Shown: in pieces, positions 51,178 through 60,800 of the stretch
How the letters are laid out: each line of letters begins with the position of its first letter
Position numbering within the stretch: the first letter of the stretch is position 1
Source: Paenibacillus pasadenensis DSM 19293
GTDB lineage: Bacteria > Bacillota > Bacilli > Paenibacillales > Paenibacillaceae
Assembly: GCF_000422485.1 (NCBI RefSeq)
Contig: NZ_AULW01000030.1
Location: 62,001 to 126,000, forward strand
DNA: 64,000 nucleotides
Direction: 5' to 3'
Made by a program: the position numbers and the translations under genes
Notes under the pieces: generated by a model
What the model saw: the letters and a program-made list of their open reading frames with translations, nothing else
The model's database searches: none
Told to the model about the DNA's origin: nothing

Positions 51178-52863
51178 ATGAGAAAAGGCCGTTTTGCATT
51201 CGTATCCATCGTCCTCATCCTCGCCGTCTTCGCGCTTGTCTACTATGGCATCCAGTTCACCTCCAATCTCGGCAAGACCGATCAGCAGGTGAGCGCCGAG
51301 GGCGCCGCCTCGAAGCTTGCCAAGCTGTACGGCAAGCTCGGCGTGACGACCGAGCCGCCGGTCAAAGGCCAGATCGATCTCGATCCGGTCGATGTCGCGG
51401 CCTCGCTGCCGGACATCTCGAAGTTCCCGATCGCCGTGGAGCCGACGACCGATACGTTCCTGGAGATCTTTTCCTCCACGGAGAAATCGGGCAGCGGCGT
51501 CGATGGCTGGCTGACGGAGGTCGGCGAGGCGTTCAACAAGGCCGGCATCCAGGCCGGCGGCAAGCCGGCGTCGGTGCAGATCCGCAACATCGCCTCCGGC
51601 ACGGCGGCCGACTATATCCGCAGCGGCAAGCATGTGCCGGACGCCTTCACGCCGTCCAACGAGCTGTGGGGCGAGATGGTCAAGGCCAGCGGCGTCAAGA
51701 CGGAGCTGGTCGCCAAGCGGCTGGCGGGCAACGTGCCCGGCATCGTCATGGCCAAGGCCAAGTACGACGAGATCGTCGGCGACTACGGCGCGGTCAACGT
51801 CAAGACCGTCACCGACGCGATCGCCGAGAACAAGCTGTCGATGGGCTATACCGATCCTTTCGCCAGCTCGACGGGCTTGAACTTCCTGCTGACCGCGCTC
51901 TATACGTTCGACAGCTCCGACCTGCTCAGCGAGACGGCCGTCCAAGGGTTCCAGAAGTTCCAGGCGAACGTGCCGTTCACTGCCTCGACGACGATCCAGA
52001 TGCGGGAGGCGGCCAAGTCGGGCCGGCTGGACGCGTTCGTGCTGGAATACCAGACGTTCGTCAATGCGGACGACTTCAAAAGCGGCTACGTGTTCACGCC
52101 GTTCGGCGTCCGCCACGACAGCCCGCTCTACGCGCTCGGCGACATCGGCCCGGAGAAGCTGGAGATCGCCCGCAAGTTCGCCGAGTTCGCCCTCGGCGCC
52201 CAGCAGCAGAAGGCGGCGTCCGACAAAGGCTTCAACGGGCTGGACAGCTACCAGCCGGAGCTGCCCGCCGTCGACGGTGCGCTGCTGGCCTCCGCGCAGA
52301 AGCTGTGGAAGGAGAAGAAGAACGAAGCGAAGCCGATCGCGGCCGTGTTCGTCACCGACGTCTCCGGCAGCATGGCGGGCGAGCCGCTCAACCGGCTGAA
52401 GGAGTCGCTTGTCAAAGGCCAGAAGTATCTCGGCAAGGACAACAGCATCGGGCTCGTCTCGTATTCCGACCGCGTCAGCATCCGGCTGCCGATCGCCAAG
52501 TACGATACGAACCAGCAGTCGATGTTCGTCGGCGCGGTCGACAGCCTGCAGGCGAGCGGCGGCACGGCGACGTTTGACGGCATCCTGGCGGCGATCAAGC
52601 TGCTGGAGGACTACAAGCAGACCGATCCGAACGCGCGGCCGCTCATCTTCGTGCTGAGCGACGGCGAGACGAACAAGGGCAGCTCGCTCAAGGACATCCG
52701 CGATCTGATCGAAGCGTATCAGATTCCGATCTATACGATCGGCTACAACGCCAACATCAAGGCGCTCGAGAGCATTTCCGGCATCAACGAGGCGGCGAGC
52801 ATCAACGCCGATACCGACGATGTCGTGTACAAGATCGGAAACCTGTTCAACGTGCAGATGTAA
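51178..52863 (+). CDS. membrane-anchored solute-binding-like plus VWA domain protein
   Basis: A 561-residue protein with one N-terminal membrane helix (about 7-27) and a periplasmic-binding-like region (about 70-370, PDAFTPSNELWGEMVKASGV, KLSMGYTDPFASSTGL). A von Willebrand A domain follows (about 383-555). The VWA has an intact MIDAS: DVSGSM, the Thr in GGTATFDG and LSDGETNKG. It sits between the coiled-coil protein and the TelA-family protein. The binding-like part may present a ligand to the metal-dependent VWA surface outside the cell. Confidence 0.88.
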   Translation: MRKGRFAFVSIVLILAVFALVYYGIQFTSNLGKTDQQVSAEGAASKLAKLYGKLGVTTEPPVKGQIDLDPVDVAASLPDISKFPIAVEPTTDTFLEIFSSTEKSGSGVDGWLTEVGEAFNKAGIQAGGKPASVQIRNIASGTAADYIRSGKHVPDAFTPSNELWGEMVKASGVKTELVAKRLAGNVPGIVMAKAKYDEIVGDYGAVNVKTVTDAIAENKLSMGYTDPFASSTGLNFLLTALYTFDSSDLLSETAVQGFQKFQANVPFTASTTIQMREAAKSGRLDAFVLEYQTFVNADDFKSGYVFTPFGVRHDSPLYALGDIGPEKLEIARKFAEFALGAQQQKAASDKGFNGLDSYQPELPAVDGALLASAQKLWKEKKNEAKPIAAVFVTDVSGSMAGEPLNRLKESLVKGQKYLGKDNSIGLVSYSDRVSIRLPIAKYDTNQQSMFVGAVDSLQASGGTATFDGILAAIKLLEDYKQTDPNARPLIFVLSDGETNKGSSLKDIRDLIEAYQIPIYTIGYNANIKALESISGINEAASINADTDDVVYKIGNLFNVQM

Positions 52864-52905
52864 TCGCGGCGCGCGGCGCCGATACCCCTGGAGGAGGATG
52901 AACGC

Positions 52906-54045
52906 ATGGCATTTTCCCTGGAAGTCCCGAGTCCCGAAGCGATCAAGACGGCCATCGAGCAGGAAGTGAAGCCGGTGCCGGAGGAAGTGAAGCAGCTGCA
53001 GGCGCAGGCCGAGTCGAACGTCTCGGCGATCATGGAGCTGGATCTGGACTCGTTCGAGAAGCGCAAGGAGATCCTGCAGACGATCGAGCAGTTCGGCATG
53101 GCGACGATGAAGACGTCGTCGGGCAAAAACGCTCTGCTGCAGGTGACGGTCGGCAGCCTCTCCAAAGCCGGCGACGAGGGCGGGCCGGTGGCGAAAGGGC
53201 TGGCGGAGCTGCATACGCAGCTCAAGGATCTCGATCCGAGCGCGGTCGACTTCGCCAAGACCGGCCTGCTCGGCAAGCTGTTCAATCCGCTGCGCGCGTA
53301 CTTCCTCCGCTTCGAGAAAGCCGATGCGGTCATCGCCGATATCGTGGAGTCGCTGAGCAAGGGCAAAACGACGCTCAAGAACGACAATACGACGCTCGAG
53401 ATCGAGCAGGCGGCGCTGCGCGACCTGACGAAGCGGCTGCAGAAGGAGATTCAGCTCGGCCTGCTCATGGACGAATCGATCGAGAAGCAGATCGAGGCGG
53501 CGAAAGCCCGCAACGAGGACCCGGACAAAATCCGCTTCATCTCGGAGGAGGTGCTCTTCCCGATGCGGCAGCGGGTGATGGACCTGCAGCAGATGCTCGT
53601 CGTCAACCAGCAGGGCATCATGGCGATCGAGGTCGTCCGGCGCAACAACAAGGAGCTGATGCGCGGCGTCGATCGGGCGCAGAACGTCACCGTCTCCGCG
53701 CTGAAGATCGCGGTCATGGTCGCCGGCGCGCTGTACCATCAGAAGATCGTGCTCAAAAAGATCGAGGTGCTCAACCAGACGACGAACAATCTGATCGCCG
53801 GCACGTCGCGCCTGCTGAACACGCAGGGAGCGGAGATCCATAAGCAGGCGCTGGAATCGAGCGTCTCGGTGGAGACGCTCAAGCAGGCGTTCGCGGACGT
53901 GCTGTCGGCGCTCGACTCCATCAGCGCCTACAAGCAGGACGCGCTGCCGAAGCTGCGCGGCACGATCGAGGAGTTCCGCGAGCTGGCCGATACGGGCGAG
54001 CAGCAGATCAGCCGCCTCGAGCGCGGCCATCAGCTGGGATTATAG
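52906..54045 (+). CDS. TelA/toxic-anion-resistance family protein
   Basis: A 379-residue, largely helical cytoplasmic protein with the TelA family pattern (LLGKLFNPLRAYFLRFEKAD, GLLMDESIEKQIEAAK, MDLQQMLVVNQQGIMAIEVV, then RRNNKELMRGV). Family members are linked to tellurite, bacteriocin and cell-envelope stress resistance; the mechanism is unknown. TGGAGGAGG precedes the ATG. With the two genes upstream it forms a three-gene unit closed by a terminator. Confidence 0.93.
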   Translation: MAFSLEVPSPEAIKTAIEQEVKPVPEEVKQLQAQAESNVSAIMELDLDSFEKRKEILQTIEQFGMATMKTSSGKNALLQVTVGSLSKAGDEGGPVAKGLAELHTQLKDLDPSAVDFAKTGLLGKLFNPLRAYFLRFEKADAVIADIVESLSKGKTTLKNDNTTLEIEQAALRDLTKRLQKEIQLGLLMDESIEKQIEAAKARNEDPDKIRFISEEVLFPMRQRVMDLQQMLVVNQQGIMAIEVVRRNNKELMRGVDRAQNVTVSALKIAVMVAGALYHQKIVLKKIEVLNQTTNNLIAGTSRLLNTQGAEIHKQALESSVSVETLKQAFADVLSALDSISAYKQDALPKLRGTIEEFRELADTGEQQISRLERGHQLGL

Positions 54046-54077
54046 AATCGCCTTAGGCTTGAATCGGCTTAAACGAC

Positions 54078-54115
54078 AAAAAGGAACCATGCCGCTGGCG
54101 GCGTGGTTCCTTTTT
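54078..54115. terminator. bidirectional terminator
   Basis: An 18-bp stem with one G-T pair and a 2-base loop has A5 and T5 flanks. It separates the telA-type gene and the convergent LysM gene. Confidence 0.9.
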
Positions 54116-54152
54116 GGGCTGCGGATGAGACGAGACGCTTCGTCAGGAGCGC

Positions 54153-54962
54153 CTAGTCGGCAGGCTTGGCCGGGACGACGATCGAGTCTCCCGCCTTCAG
54201 GCCGGCTTCGGCTTCCAGGCCATTTTTCTTGGCGATGAGCTCGGCATGCTTGCCGGTGCCGTAGAAGCGGACCGAGATGCGGTAGAACGTATCGCCGGGA
54301 AGGACGAGGTACGTCGCAGGGAGCTTGACCTTGGAGTAGTCGATCTCCTTCGTTCCGCTCGGCGCGGAGCCTTTCTTGCCGCCGGCAGCAGGCTTGGACG
54401 ACGCCGGAGGCAGCGTCAGCTTGTCCCCCGGCTTCATGTCGTTGACGAAGACGATCCCGTTCTTCTCCGCGATCAGCGAGACGTAGTCCTTGGAGCCGTA
54501 ATGCGCGACCGAGATCGACGTCAGCGTATCGCCTTCCTTGACGGTGTAGGTGCCGGAGGAGGAAGGCTTCGGCTTCGGCGACGGCTTCGCCGGAGCGGCA
54601 GACGCCTCGGGCTTGTCCGTCGGCTCCGCATCCGGCGCCGTGGAAGGAGACGGCTCGGACGGCCCGGCTGAAGCGCTGGGCTCCTCGCTTGGAGCAGGAG
54701 ACGGCAGCGGCGAAGCCGATGCTTCCGGCGAAGGCGAGGCCGGCTCTGCCGAGCTGGCCGGCGACGGCGACGGGGAGGCGGAGGGAACGCCCGAGGCGAG
54801 CTCCTTGTTGTCTTTGTCGAACGGATACATGACGAAAAAGAGGGCGGTCAGCACGATGGCTAGCCCGGCGGCCGCCAGCACGCCGTTGATGACGGTCGTG
54901 TTTTTCTTTTTTTTGCGCTCCGAGCGGGAGCGGAAGCCGGTTTCAGGCATGTCGGATGGCAT
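54153..54962 (-). CDS. membrane-anchored double-LysM protein
   Basis: A 269-residue protein with a basic N terminus (RSERKKKKNTT), one membrane helix (about 24-46) and a 90-residue Pro/Ser/Ala/Glu linker. Two LysM domains follow (YTVKEGDTLTSISVAHYGSK and YLVLPGDTFYRISVRFYGTG). LysM domains bind peptidoglycan or chitin oligomers, so the protein tethers the membrane to the wall. AAGGAGG lies five bases before ATG 54962. No catalytic domain is present. Confidence 0.9.
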   Translation of the reverse strand: MPSDMPETGFRSRSERKKKKNTTVINGVLAAAGLAIVLTALFFVMYPFDKDNKELASGVPSASPSPSPASSAEPASPSPEASASPLPSPAPSEEPSASAGPSEPSPSTAPDAEPTDKPEASAAPAKPSPKPKPSSSGTYTVKEGDTLTSISVAHYGSKDYVSLIAEKNGIVFVNDMKPGDKLTLPPASSKPAAGGKKGSAPSGTKEIDYSKVKLPATYLVLPGDTFYRISVRFYGTGKHAELIAKKNGLEAEAGLKAGDSIVVPAKPAD

Positions 54963-55181
54963 AGGGACCTCCTTGCAGGCGATTGCGATCAGATAGAACC
55001 AGTTTACCCCAGATTGGAAGCTTCGTAGAGAAGATTGGCGAAAATCAGGTCCTTCGGACTAGATCCGACAGATCGGCTGGAAGACGAAATCGGTCGATTG
55101 GCGGAGCTTCAAAGGCGGGTATGAAGAGATAGAGTTAGATCGAGGAAGAGAGGCGGCAAGACCGCGAAGGAGGAGCTGTTC

Positions 55182-55913
55182 ATGGGAGCATCGGAATTCG
55201 AGCAGGCGAGAGAGGCGGAGAAGGACTATCACGCGAAGCTCTATGAAGAGCAGGACATTTTGAAGCCGGGCAGCTGGATGGCCGAGCCGCTTCCGTTTGC
55301 GATGGAGCTGCTCGAGGAGCTGCTGGCCGACAATCCGAGCCCGGTCGTGCTCGATCTCGGCAGCGGGCCGGGCCGCAACGCCATCCCGATCGCCCGCAGG
55401 CTGCAGGAAGCGGGAGACGGCCGCATCGTCGGCACCGATCTGCTGGAGGCAGCCGTCGACAAGCTGCAGGAAAACGCCGCCAAGTTCGGCGTAGCGGATC
55501 AGGTGCGGGCGATCCGGGCCGATGTCGAGCAGGAGGCCTTCGAGGCAGAGGCGTATGACTATGTTCTCGCCTGCGGCTGCCTCGAGCATGTATCGTCCGA
55601 GGAGGCGCTGCTGCGCGTCATCCGCAAGCTTCAGGACGCGACCCGGCCGGGCGGCATCCACGGGCTGTCGATGAATACGAATCTGCGCGAGACGGCGCTG
55701 GAGACGGGAGAGGAGCTGCCGCCGCAGATCGAGCTCAGGCTGTCGGAGAACCGTGCCCGCTCCTTGCTGGAGCAAGCCTACGAGGGCTGGGACGTGCTGC
55801 TGCGCTCCGGGCATGACGTCAAGATCGAGGAGGACAAGTACGACGAGCCGACGGAGTTCAAGGCCCGCAATGTCGTTTTTGCCGCGCGGAAACGGGGAAT
55901 GCCGAGGCCGTGA
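55182..55913 (+). CDS. SAM-dependent methyltransferase
   Basis: A 243-residue class I methyltransferase. Motif I is VVLDLGSGPGRNAIPIA, the acidic end of strand 2 is GTDLLEAAV, motif II-like DVEQEAFEAEAYDYVLACGC and a Pro-Gly loop TRPGGI follow. The fold resembles TehB/UbiE-like enzymes with unknown small-molecule substrate. GAAGGAGGAG precedes the ATG. It stands alone. Confidence 0.9.
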   Translation: MGASEFEQAREAEKDYHAKLYEEQDILKPGSWMAEPLPFAMELLEELLADNPSPVVLDLGSGPGRNAIPIARRLQEAGDGRIVGTDLLEAAVDKLQENAAKFGVADQVRAIRADVEQEAFEAEAYDYVLACGCLEHVSSEEALLRVIRKLQDATRPGGIHGLSMNTNLRETALETGEELPPQIELRLSENRARSLLEQAYEGWDVLLRSGHDVKIEEDKYDEPTEFKARNVVFAARKRGMPRP

Positions 55914-55940
55914 CGAAGGAGGGCCGTCCATCCCTATCGC

Positions 55941-56009
55941 CTTGAAACTCCTGGCCCTGACACTCCTAGCCTTGAAACTCCTGAGCCGGTTCCAGCGAAC
56001 CGGCTTTTT
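55941..56009 (+). terminator. three 15-base repeats and a terminator
   Basis: Three 15-base units (55941-55985, each like CTTGAAACTCCTGGC) run directly into a terminator: AGCCGGTT, six bases, AACCGGCT and five T (55984-56009). Confidence 0.8.
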
Positions 56010-56098
56010 CCCATGCCGCCCGCAGCCTGCAACCCCTCTGCAACCTCGCTCAGGTTAACTGAAAGGAGCGGTTCATCGAGATTGAGGGGGAGAGAACG

Positions 56099-57745
56099 AT
56101 GATTTCAGAGGGATGGTTCGAGCGCAGATGCCGAATCTCGGCGGGAAGGATCGCCGTCATGGATGAAAGCGGAGGCTGCCGGTTGACGTACCGCGAGCTG
56201 GAAGCGAGGTCGAAGGCTGCGGCCGCGCTGCTCGTCCGGCTCGGCATCGCCAGCGGCGACCGGATCGCCGTCCTGTGCCCGAACGACGTCCGGATGCTGA
56301 TCCTGCTGTTCGCTTGCCGGCTGACGGGAGCGGTGCTCGTGCCGCTCAATCGGCGGCTGCATGAGCGGGAGCTGAGGCAGATCGTCGGCGACTGCGCGCC
56401 AAAGCTGATCTGGCATCAGGAGGGAGGAAGCGGCCCGTGGAGCGGCAGCGCTGGAAACGTCGGAAGCATCGGCAGCGCCGCAAGGGCCGACGGCTGCGAC
56501 GGCGCCGGTCCTTGCTGGCTGCCGCTGTCGAGGCTCGACGAGGCGGAGGAGGAGGCTGCAGCGGAGACATCGCCGCAATCATTCGGCTCGCCAGCCCCCT
56601 CTCCGGCGGCCGCTTCTCCTGCCGGCAGCGGCGACGATGCCGCCGAGGCGGCCGCCGCCGCGAGCCGGGGAGAGCGCCAGGACGACAGCGACCGTCCGTG
56701 GCTGATCATCTACACCGGAGGCACGACCGGCCAGCCGAAGGGCGTCGTGCTCACCGCCCGCTCCCTTTACTGGAACGCGCTCAATACGGTCGCCAGCTGG
56801 CAGCTGACCGAACGCGACATTACGCCGACGGTGCTGCCGATGTTCCATACGGGCGGCCTCAATGCGCTGACGCTGCCGGTGCTGATGGCCGGCGGCAAGG
56901 TCATCTGCGTCGAGGCGTTTCACCCGGAGCGCATGATCGACCTGCTGGAGCGGGAAGGCTGCACGATCGTGCTCATGGTGCCGACGATGTACCATCTGCT
57001 CGTCGAGTGTCCGCGATTCGCTTCGGCGGACTTCAGCCGCATGAGCGCCTTCCTGTCCGGCGGAGCGCCATGCCCGCTCCGCATCTACGAGGCGTTCGCC
57101 TCCAGAGGCTTGCCGTTCAAGGAGGGCTACGGCGCGACGGAGTCCGGACCCAACAATTTCTTCATCTCGGCAGCCGAAGCGAGGCGCAAGCCGGGCTCGG
57201 TCGGGCTGCCGATGCTGTTCACCGACATGCGCCTCGCCGCTGCGGACGGCCGTGACGCGGCTGCCGGCGAGGTCGGAGAGCTGCTGCTGCGGGGCCGGCA
57301 TCTTTTCCACTCCTATTGGGGCAACGAGAGCGCGACGGCGGAGGCGCTGCAGGACGGCTGGTTCCATACCGGCGATCTGGCAAGGGCCGACCGCGACGGC
57401 TATTGTTACATCGTCGGACGCAAAAGGGACATGATCATCACCGGCGGCGAGAACGTCTACCCGCTGGAGGTGGAGCAGCTGCTGGAGCGCCACCCCGAGG
57501 TCGGCTCCGCGGCCGTGGTCGGCATTCCCCATCCGAAATGGGGCGAGGCCGTGGCGGCGGCGGTCGTGCCGAAGCCGGGCTGCCGCCCGAGCGAGCGGAG
57601 CCTGCAGCTGTTCTGCGCCGATTCCATCGCCGGCTACAAGGTCCCGAAGCGGATCGTGCTGCTGGAGGAGCTGCCGAAGACGGCGGTCGGCAAGCTGGAC
57701 AAAAAGACGCTCGTCCCTCTGTTCGGGCCGCCTGAGGCGGGCTGA
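56099..57745 (+). CDS. AMP-forming acyl-CoA synthetase/ligase
   Basis: A 548-residue adenylating enzyme. Core motifs are the P-loop IIYTGGTTGQPKG, GYGATESGPN, FHTGDLARAD, the hinge GRKRDMIITGGENVYP and the catalytic Lys in PKTAVGKLDKK. An Ala/Ser/Gly/Glu-rich insertion (about residues 110-195) just before the P-loop is unusual for the family. Substrate is probably a carboxylic acid activated as CoA thioester. GAGGGGGAGAG precedes the ATG. It lies upstream of a large regulator and an amino-acid-type importer. Confidence 0.92.
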   Translation: MISEGWFERRCRISAGRIAVMDESGGCRLTYRELEARSKAAAALLVRLGIASGDRIAVLCPNDVRMLILLFACRLTGAVLVPLNRRLHERELRQIVGDCAPKLIWHQEGGSGPWSGSAGNVGSIGSAARADGCDGAGPCWLPLSRLDEAEEEAAAETSPQSFGSPAPSPAAASPAGSGDDAAEAAAAASRGERQDDSDRPWLIIYTGGTTGQPKGVVLTARSLYWNALNTVASWQLTERDITPTVLPMFHTGGLNALTLPVLMAGGKVICVEAFHPERMIDLLEREGCTIVLMVPTMYHLLVECPRFASADFSRMSAFLSGGAPCPLRIYEAFASRGLPFKEGYGATESGPNNFFISAAEARRKPGSVGLPMLFTDMRLAAADGRDAAAGEVGELLLRGRHLFHSYWGNESATAEALQDGWFHTGDLARADRDGYCYIVGRKRDMIITGGENVYPLEVEQLLERHPEVGSAAVVGIPHPKWGEAVAAAVVPKPGCRPSERSLQLFCADSIAGYKVPKRIVLLEELPKTAVGKLDKKTLVPLFGPPEAG

Positions 57746-57801
57746 CCGGCTCACGAGGGGCGACGTCGGAGCTGCCGTGGGGTGGCGGAGGCGCCGCTTT
57801 A

Positions 57802-57839
57802 TGTAAACGCTGTCAGGCGGTCGGGCGCTATGATACAAT
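57802..57839 (+). promoter_or_regulatory. promoter with overlapping cre-like site
   Basis: TGTAAACGCTGTCA (57802-57815) fits the CcpA consensus at 13 of 14 positions and covers the -35 CTGTCA (57810-57815). The -10 TACAAT (57834-57839) follows after 18 bases. Catabolite repression of the downstream regulator gene is expected. Confidence 0.6.
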
Positions 57840-57871
57840 GAGCTGGAAATCAAGGAAAAGAGAGGTTGCGC

Positions 57872-60800
57872 ATGAAAACGTTCCGCATCCTGAAAATGAA
57901 GCTCATGGCGCCTCCTGCCAAAAGCCACTGGCTGCAGCGCCCGAAGCTGATGAAGCGGCTCCGCTCCATTCCCCGCACTCCGCTCACGCTCCTCGCCTCC
58001 GGCCCCGGCTTCGGCAAGACGACCGCCCTCGCCGCCTATGTCCGGCAATGCGGCTGCCGCTATGCCTGGTACGGCATTTCCGCGCAGGATCATGACCTTC
58101 TTCCTTTTCTGCATCATATCATCGCCTCGATCCGCATGGCCGCGCCCGGCTTCGGCGAATCGCTGCTGGCGGAGCTGGAGCGGCTGCAGCCGGCTTCGCC
58201 GGACGACGTGCAGCTGCTGGCCGACCTTTTCCTGAACGAATGCCTGCTGCTGTCCGAGCCGCTGCTCCTCTGCCTGGACGACTACCAGTCCGTCGGGCAG
58301 AACGAGTGGATCGACGCATGGATGCAATATGTCGTCTCGTACCTGCCCGATTGTCCGAGCCTGCGCCTCGTCGTCTCTTCCCGCGTCAAGCCCGAGTGGG
58401 AAGGGCTCACGTCCATGAGGGTGCGCGGCGAAGTGCTCGAGCTGTCTCGGGACGACCTGGCCTTTTCGGCGGAGGACATCGAGGTGCTGTTCTCGGATTA
58501 TTACCGGCAGCCGCTTGGTCGCGAGCAGGCCGAGCGGCTGCTCGCCTTCACGGAGGGCTGGATCATCGCGATCCAGCTCGTCTGGCAGCGGCTTGCCGCT
58601 ACCGGCGAGTCGATGGAGAGCCTGCTGCTGCAGCCGCGCCAGTCGCTGGAGGAGCTTTTCGCCTTCCTGGCGGCGGAGCTGTTCGAGAAGCAGCCGCCGG
58701 CGATGCAGGCGTTCATGCTCGAGACGAGCCTGTTCGACGAGCTGACCGGCGAGTGGTGCGACGCCGTTTGCGGACGCGAGGGCTCGCGCGCGCAGCTCGC
58801 GGCGTTGTCGCAAAGCGGCTTCCTCACGCCGATCGACGAGCATCAGTTCCGCTATCATGCGCTGTTCCGCCAGTTCCTGCAGGAGCGGCTGCGGCTCCAG
58901 GGCGGACGCAGGGAGCTGCTGCTGCGACGGGCCGTGCAGGAGACGGCGGCCAAGGGGCGGATGGAGCTGGCGCTGCAGCATGCGTCGGAGCTGGACGATC
59001 CCGAGACGATGGCCGCGCTGCTCGCAGCAGGCGGAGCGCAGCTCGTCGCCGGCGGGCATCTGGAGGCCGTGCTGAGCTGCCTGCAGCCGCTGCCGGAGCT
59101 ATGGAAAGCTTCAACGCCTCATCTCTATGTGCTGCAGGGCGACGTCCTCCGCTACCGCTGCGCCTATGAGGAGGCGATGGCCAGCTACAGCCTGGCGGAG
59201 CGGCATGCGCGGGAGCGGGGCGATGCGCTCGTCCATAGCCTTGCGCTCGAAGGGCAGGCGATGTTCTATCTGGATACGATCCAGCCGGGACTCGCCGAGC
59301 CGCCGCTGCTGCGGGCGATCGCGCTTGCCGAGGCGGGATCGGCGTCCGCGGAGCCGGCCGCCTCAGCCGGCGAGGAGCCGGCAGGCGCCCGCGAGCCGGG
59401 CTTCGGCCGCAAGCATCTGGCCCGGCTGTACGGGCTCATGGCGGAGAACAAGCTCAACCGCGGCCACGGCAAGGAGGCGCGCGATTGGGCCGCGCGCTCG
59501 CTGCAGCTCGATCCCGAGCGGCGCGACCTGCTGCTGGAGGCGAGGCTGGCGCTGCGCACGGGCAGGCTCAAGGAGGCGGCGCTGCTGCTGGAAAGCGCGC
59601 AGCTCCAAGAATCCCAGACGGGCGCGCCGTACCGCGGCATGCGGCAGGTCGGCCGCACGCTGTCCCGCTCGCATCGGGAGATCGAGCTGCTCCAGTCGCT
59701 GATCCACAGCCTCTGCGGCGAAGCGGCGGCGGCCAAGTCGGCGGCGGAGTCCGGCATGATGCGCGGCATCCGGCTGAAGGCGCCTTTTGTCGAGGCATGC
59801 GGATGGATCCGCATGGGGCATGCGGCGCAGCTCTCCGGCGCATACGAGGCCAAGGTGCCGGCGGAATGCTACCATGCGGCGCTCGACATCATGACCCGCC
59901 TCGACATGCCGCGCGGGACGGCGGAGCCGAACATGGGCCTATGCCTGCTGCACGGCCGCGGCCGCGCCGTCGGCGCCGCCATGCGCTACGGAGAAGCCGC
60001 GCTGCAGGATACGGAGCGGGCCGACGACGGCTGGCTGGCCTCGCTCATCCGGCTCAGCATGGCGATCGTGCTCTATGAAAACGGCAGCTGGCCGGAAGCG
60101 GAGGAGCGGTTCGAGGAGGCGAAGGCTCGCTTCGAAGCCTGCGGGGACGAGTTCGGCCTCGCTCTCGGCGAGATGTGGCTCGCCTTTGCCGCCTATCGGC
60201 AGCAGCAGGACGGCCGCTTCGCCGCCGCGATGGAGCGCTTCCTGCACCGCGTCGCGCAAGGCGGCTACAGCTTCCTGTTCACCGCGCGCACGCTGCTCGG
60301 GCCGGCCGATCCGCAGCAGCTCGTGCCGCTGCTGCTTGAGGCGGAGCGGCTGGGCATCGGCGGCGCCCATGCGGCGGCGCTGCTGGCGGAGCTCGGCATG
60401 GACAAGCTGACCTATCACCCCGGCTACACGCTGCATATCGAGACGCTCGGCACGTTCAGGCTGCGGCTGGGCAGCACGTACTTGCAGGACAAGGACTGGC
60501 AGCGCGGCAAGGCCAAGGAGCTGTTCCAGCTGCTCGTGACGAAGCGCCGCTCGGCGACGAGCAAGGAGGAACTGCTGCTGCAGCTTTTTCCCCATGCGGA
60601 CGAAAAAGCGGCCAACCGCGACTTCAAGGTCGCGCTGAACGCCTTGCATGCGGCGCTGGAGCCGCAGCGCCGGCTGCGGGGCGAGCCGTATTTCGTCATT
60701 CGCGAAGGTCCGCTGTACCGGCTTCATCCCCAAGCGAGCTGGACGCTCGACGCGGCTCAATTCGAGGAGGGCGTGCGCAAAGGGCTCGAGGCGGAGCGCA

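Noticed and set aside
50599-54030. 1143-residue minus-strand open frame across the VWA/TelA genes
   Set aside because: No ribosome site or family motif; it spans three convincing plus-strand genes with clean starts and domains.
56579-59059. 826-residue minus-strand open frame across the ligase and regulator genes
   Set aside because: Antisense shadow of two genes with clear catalytic motifs, covering their promoter region as well.
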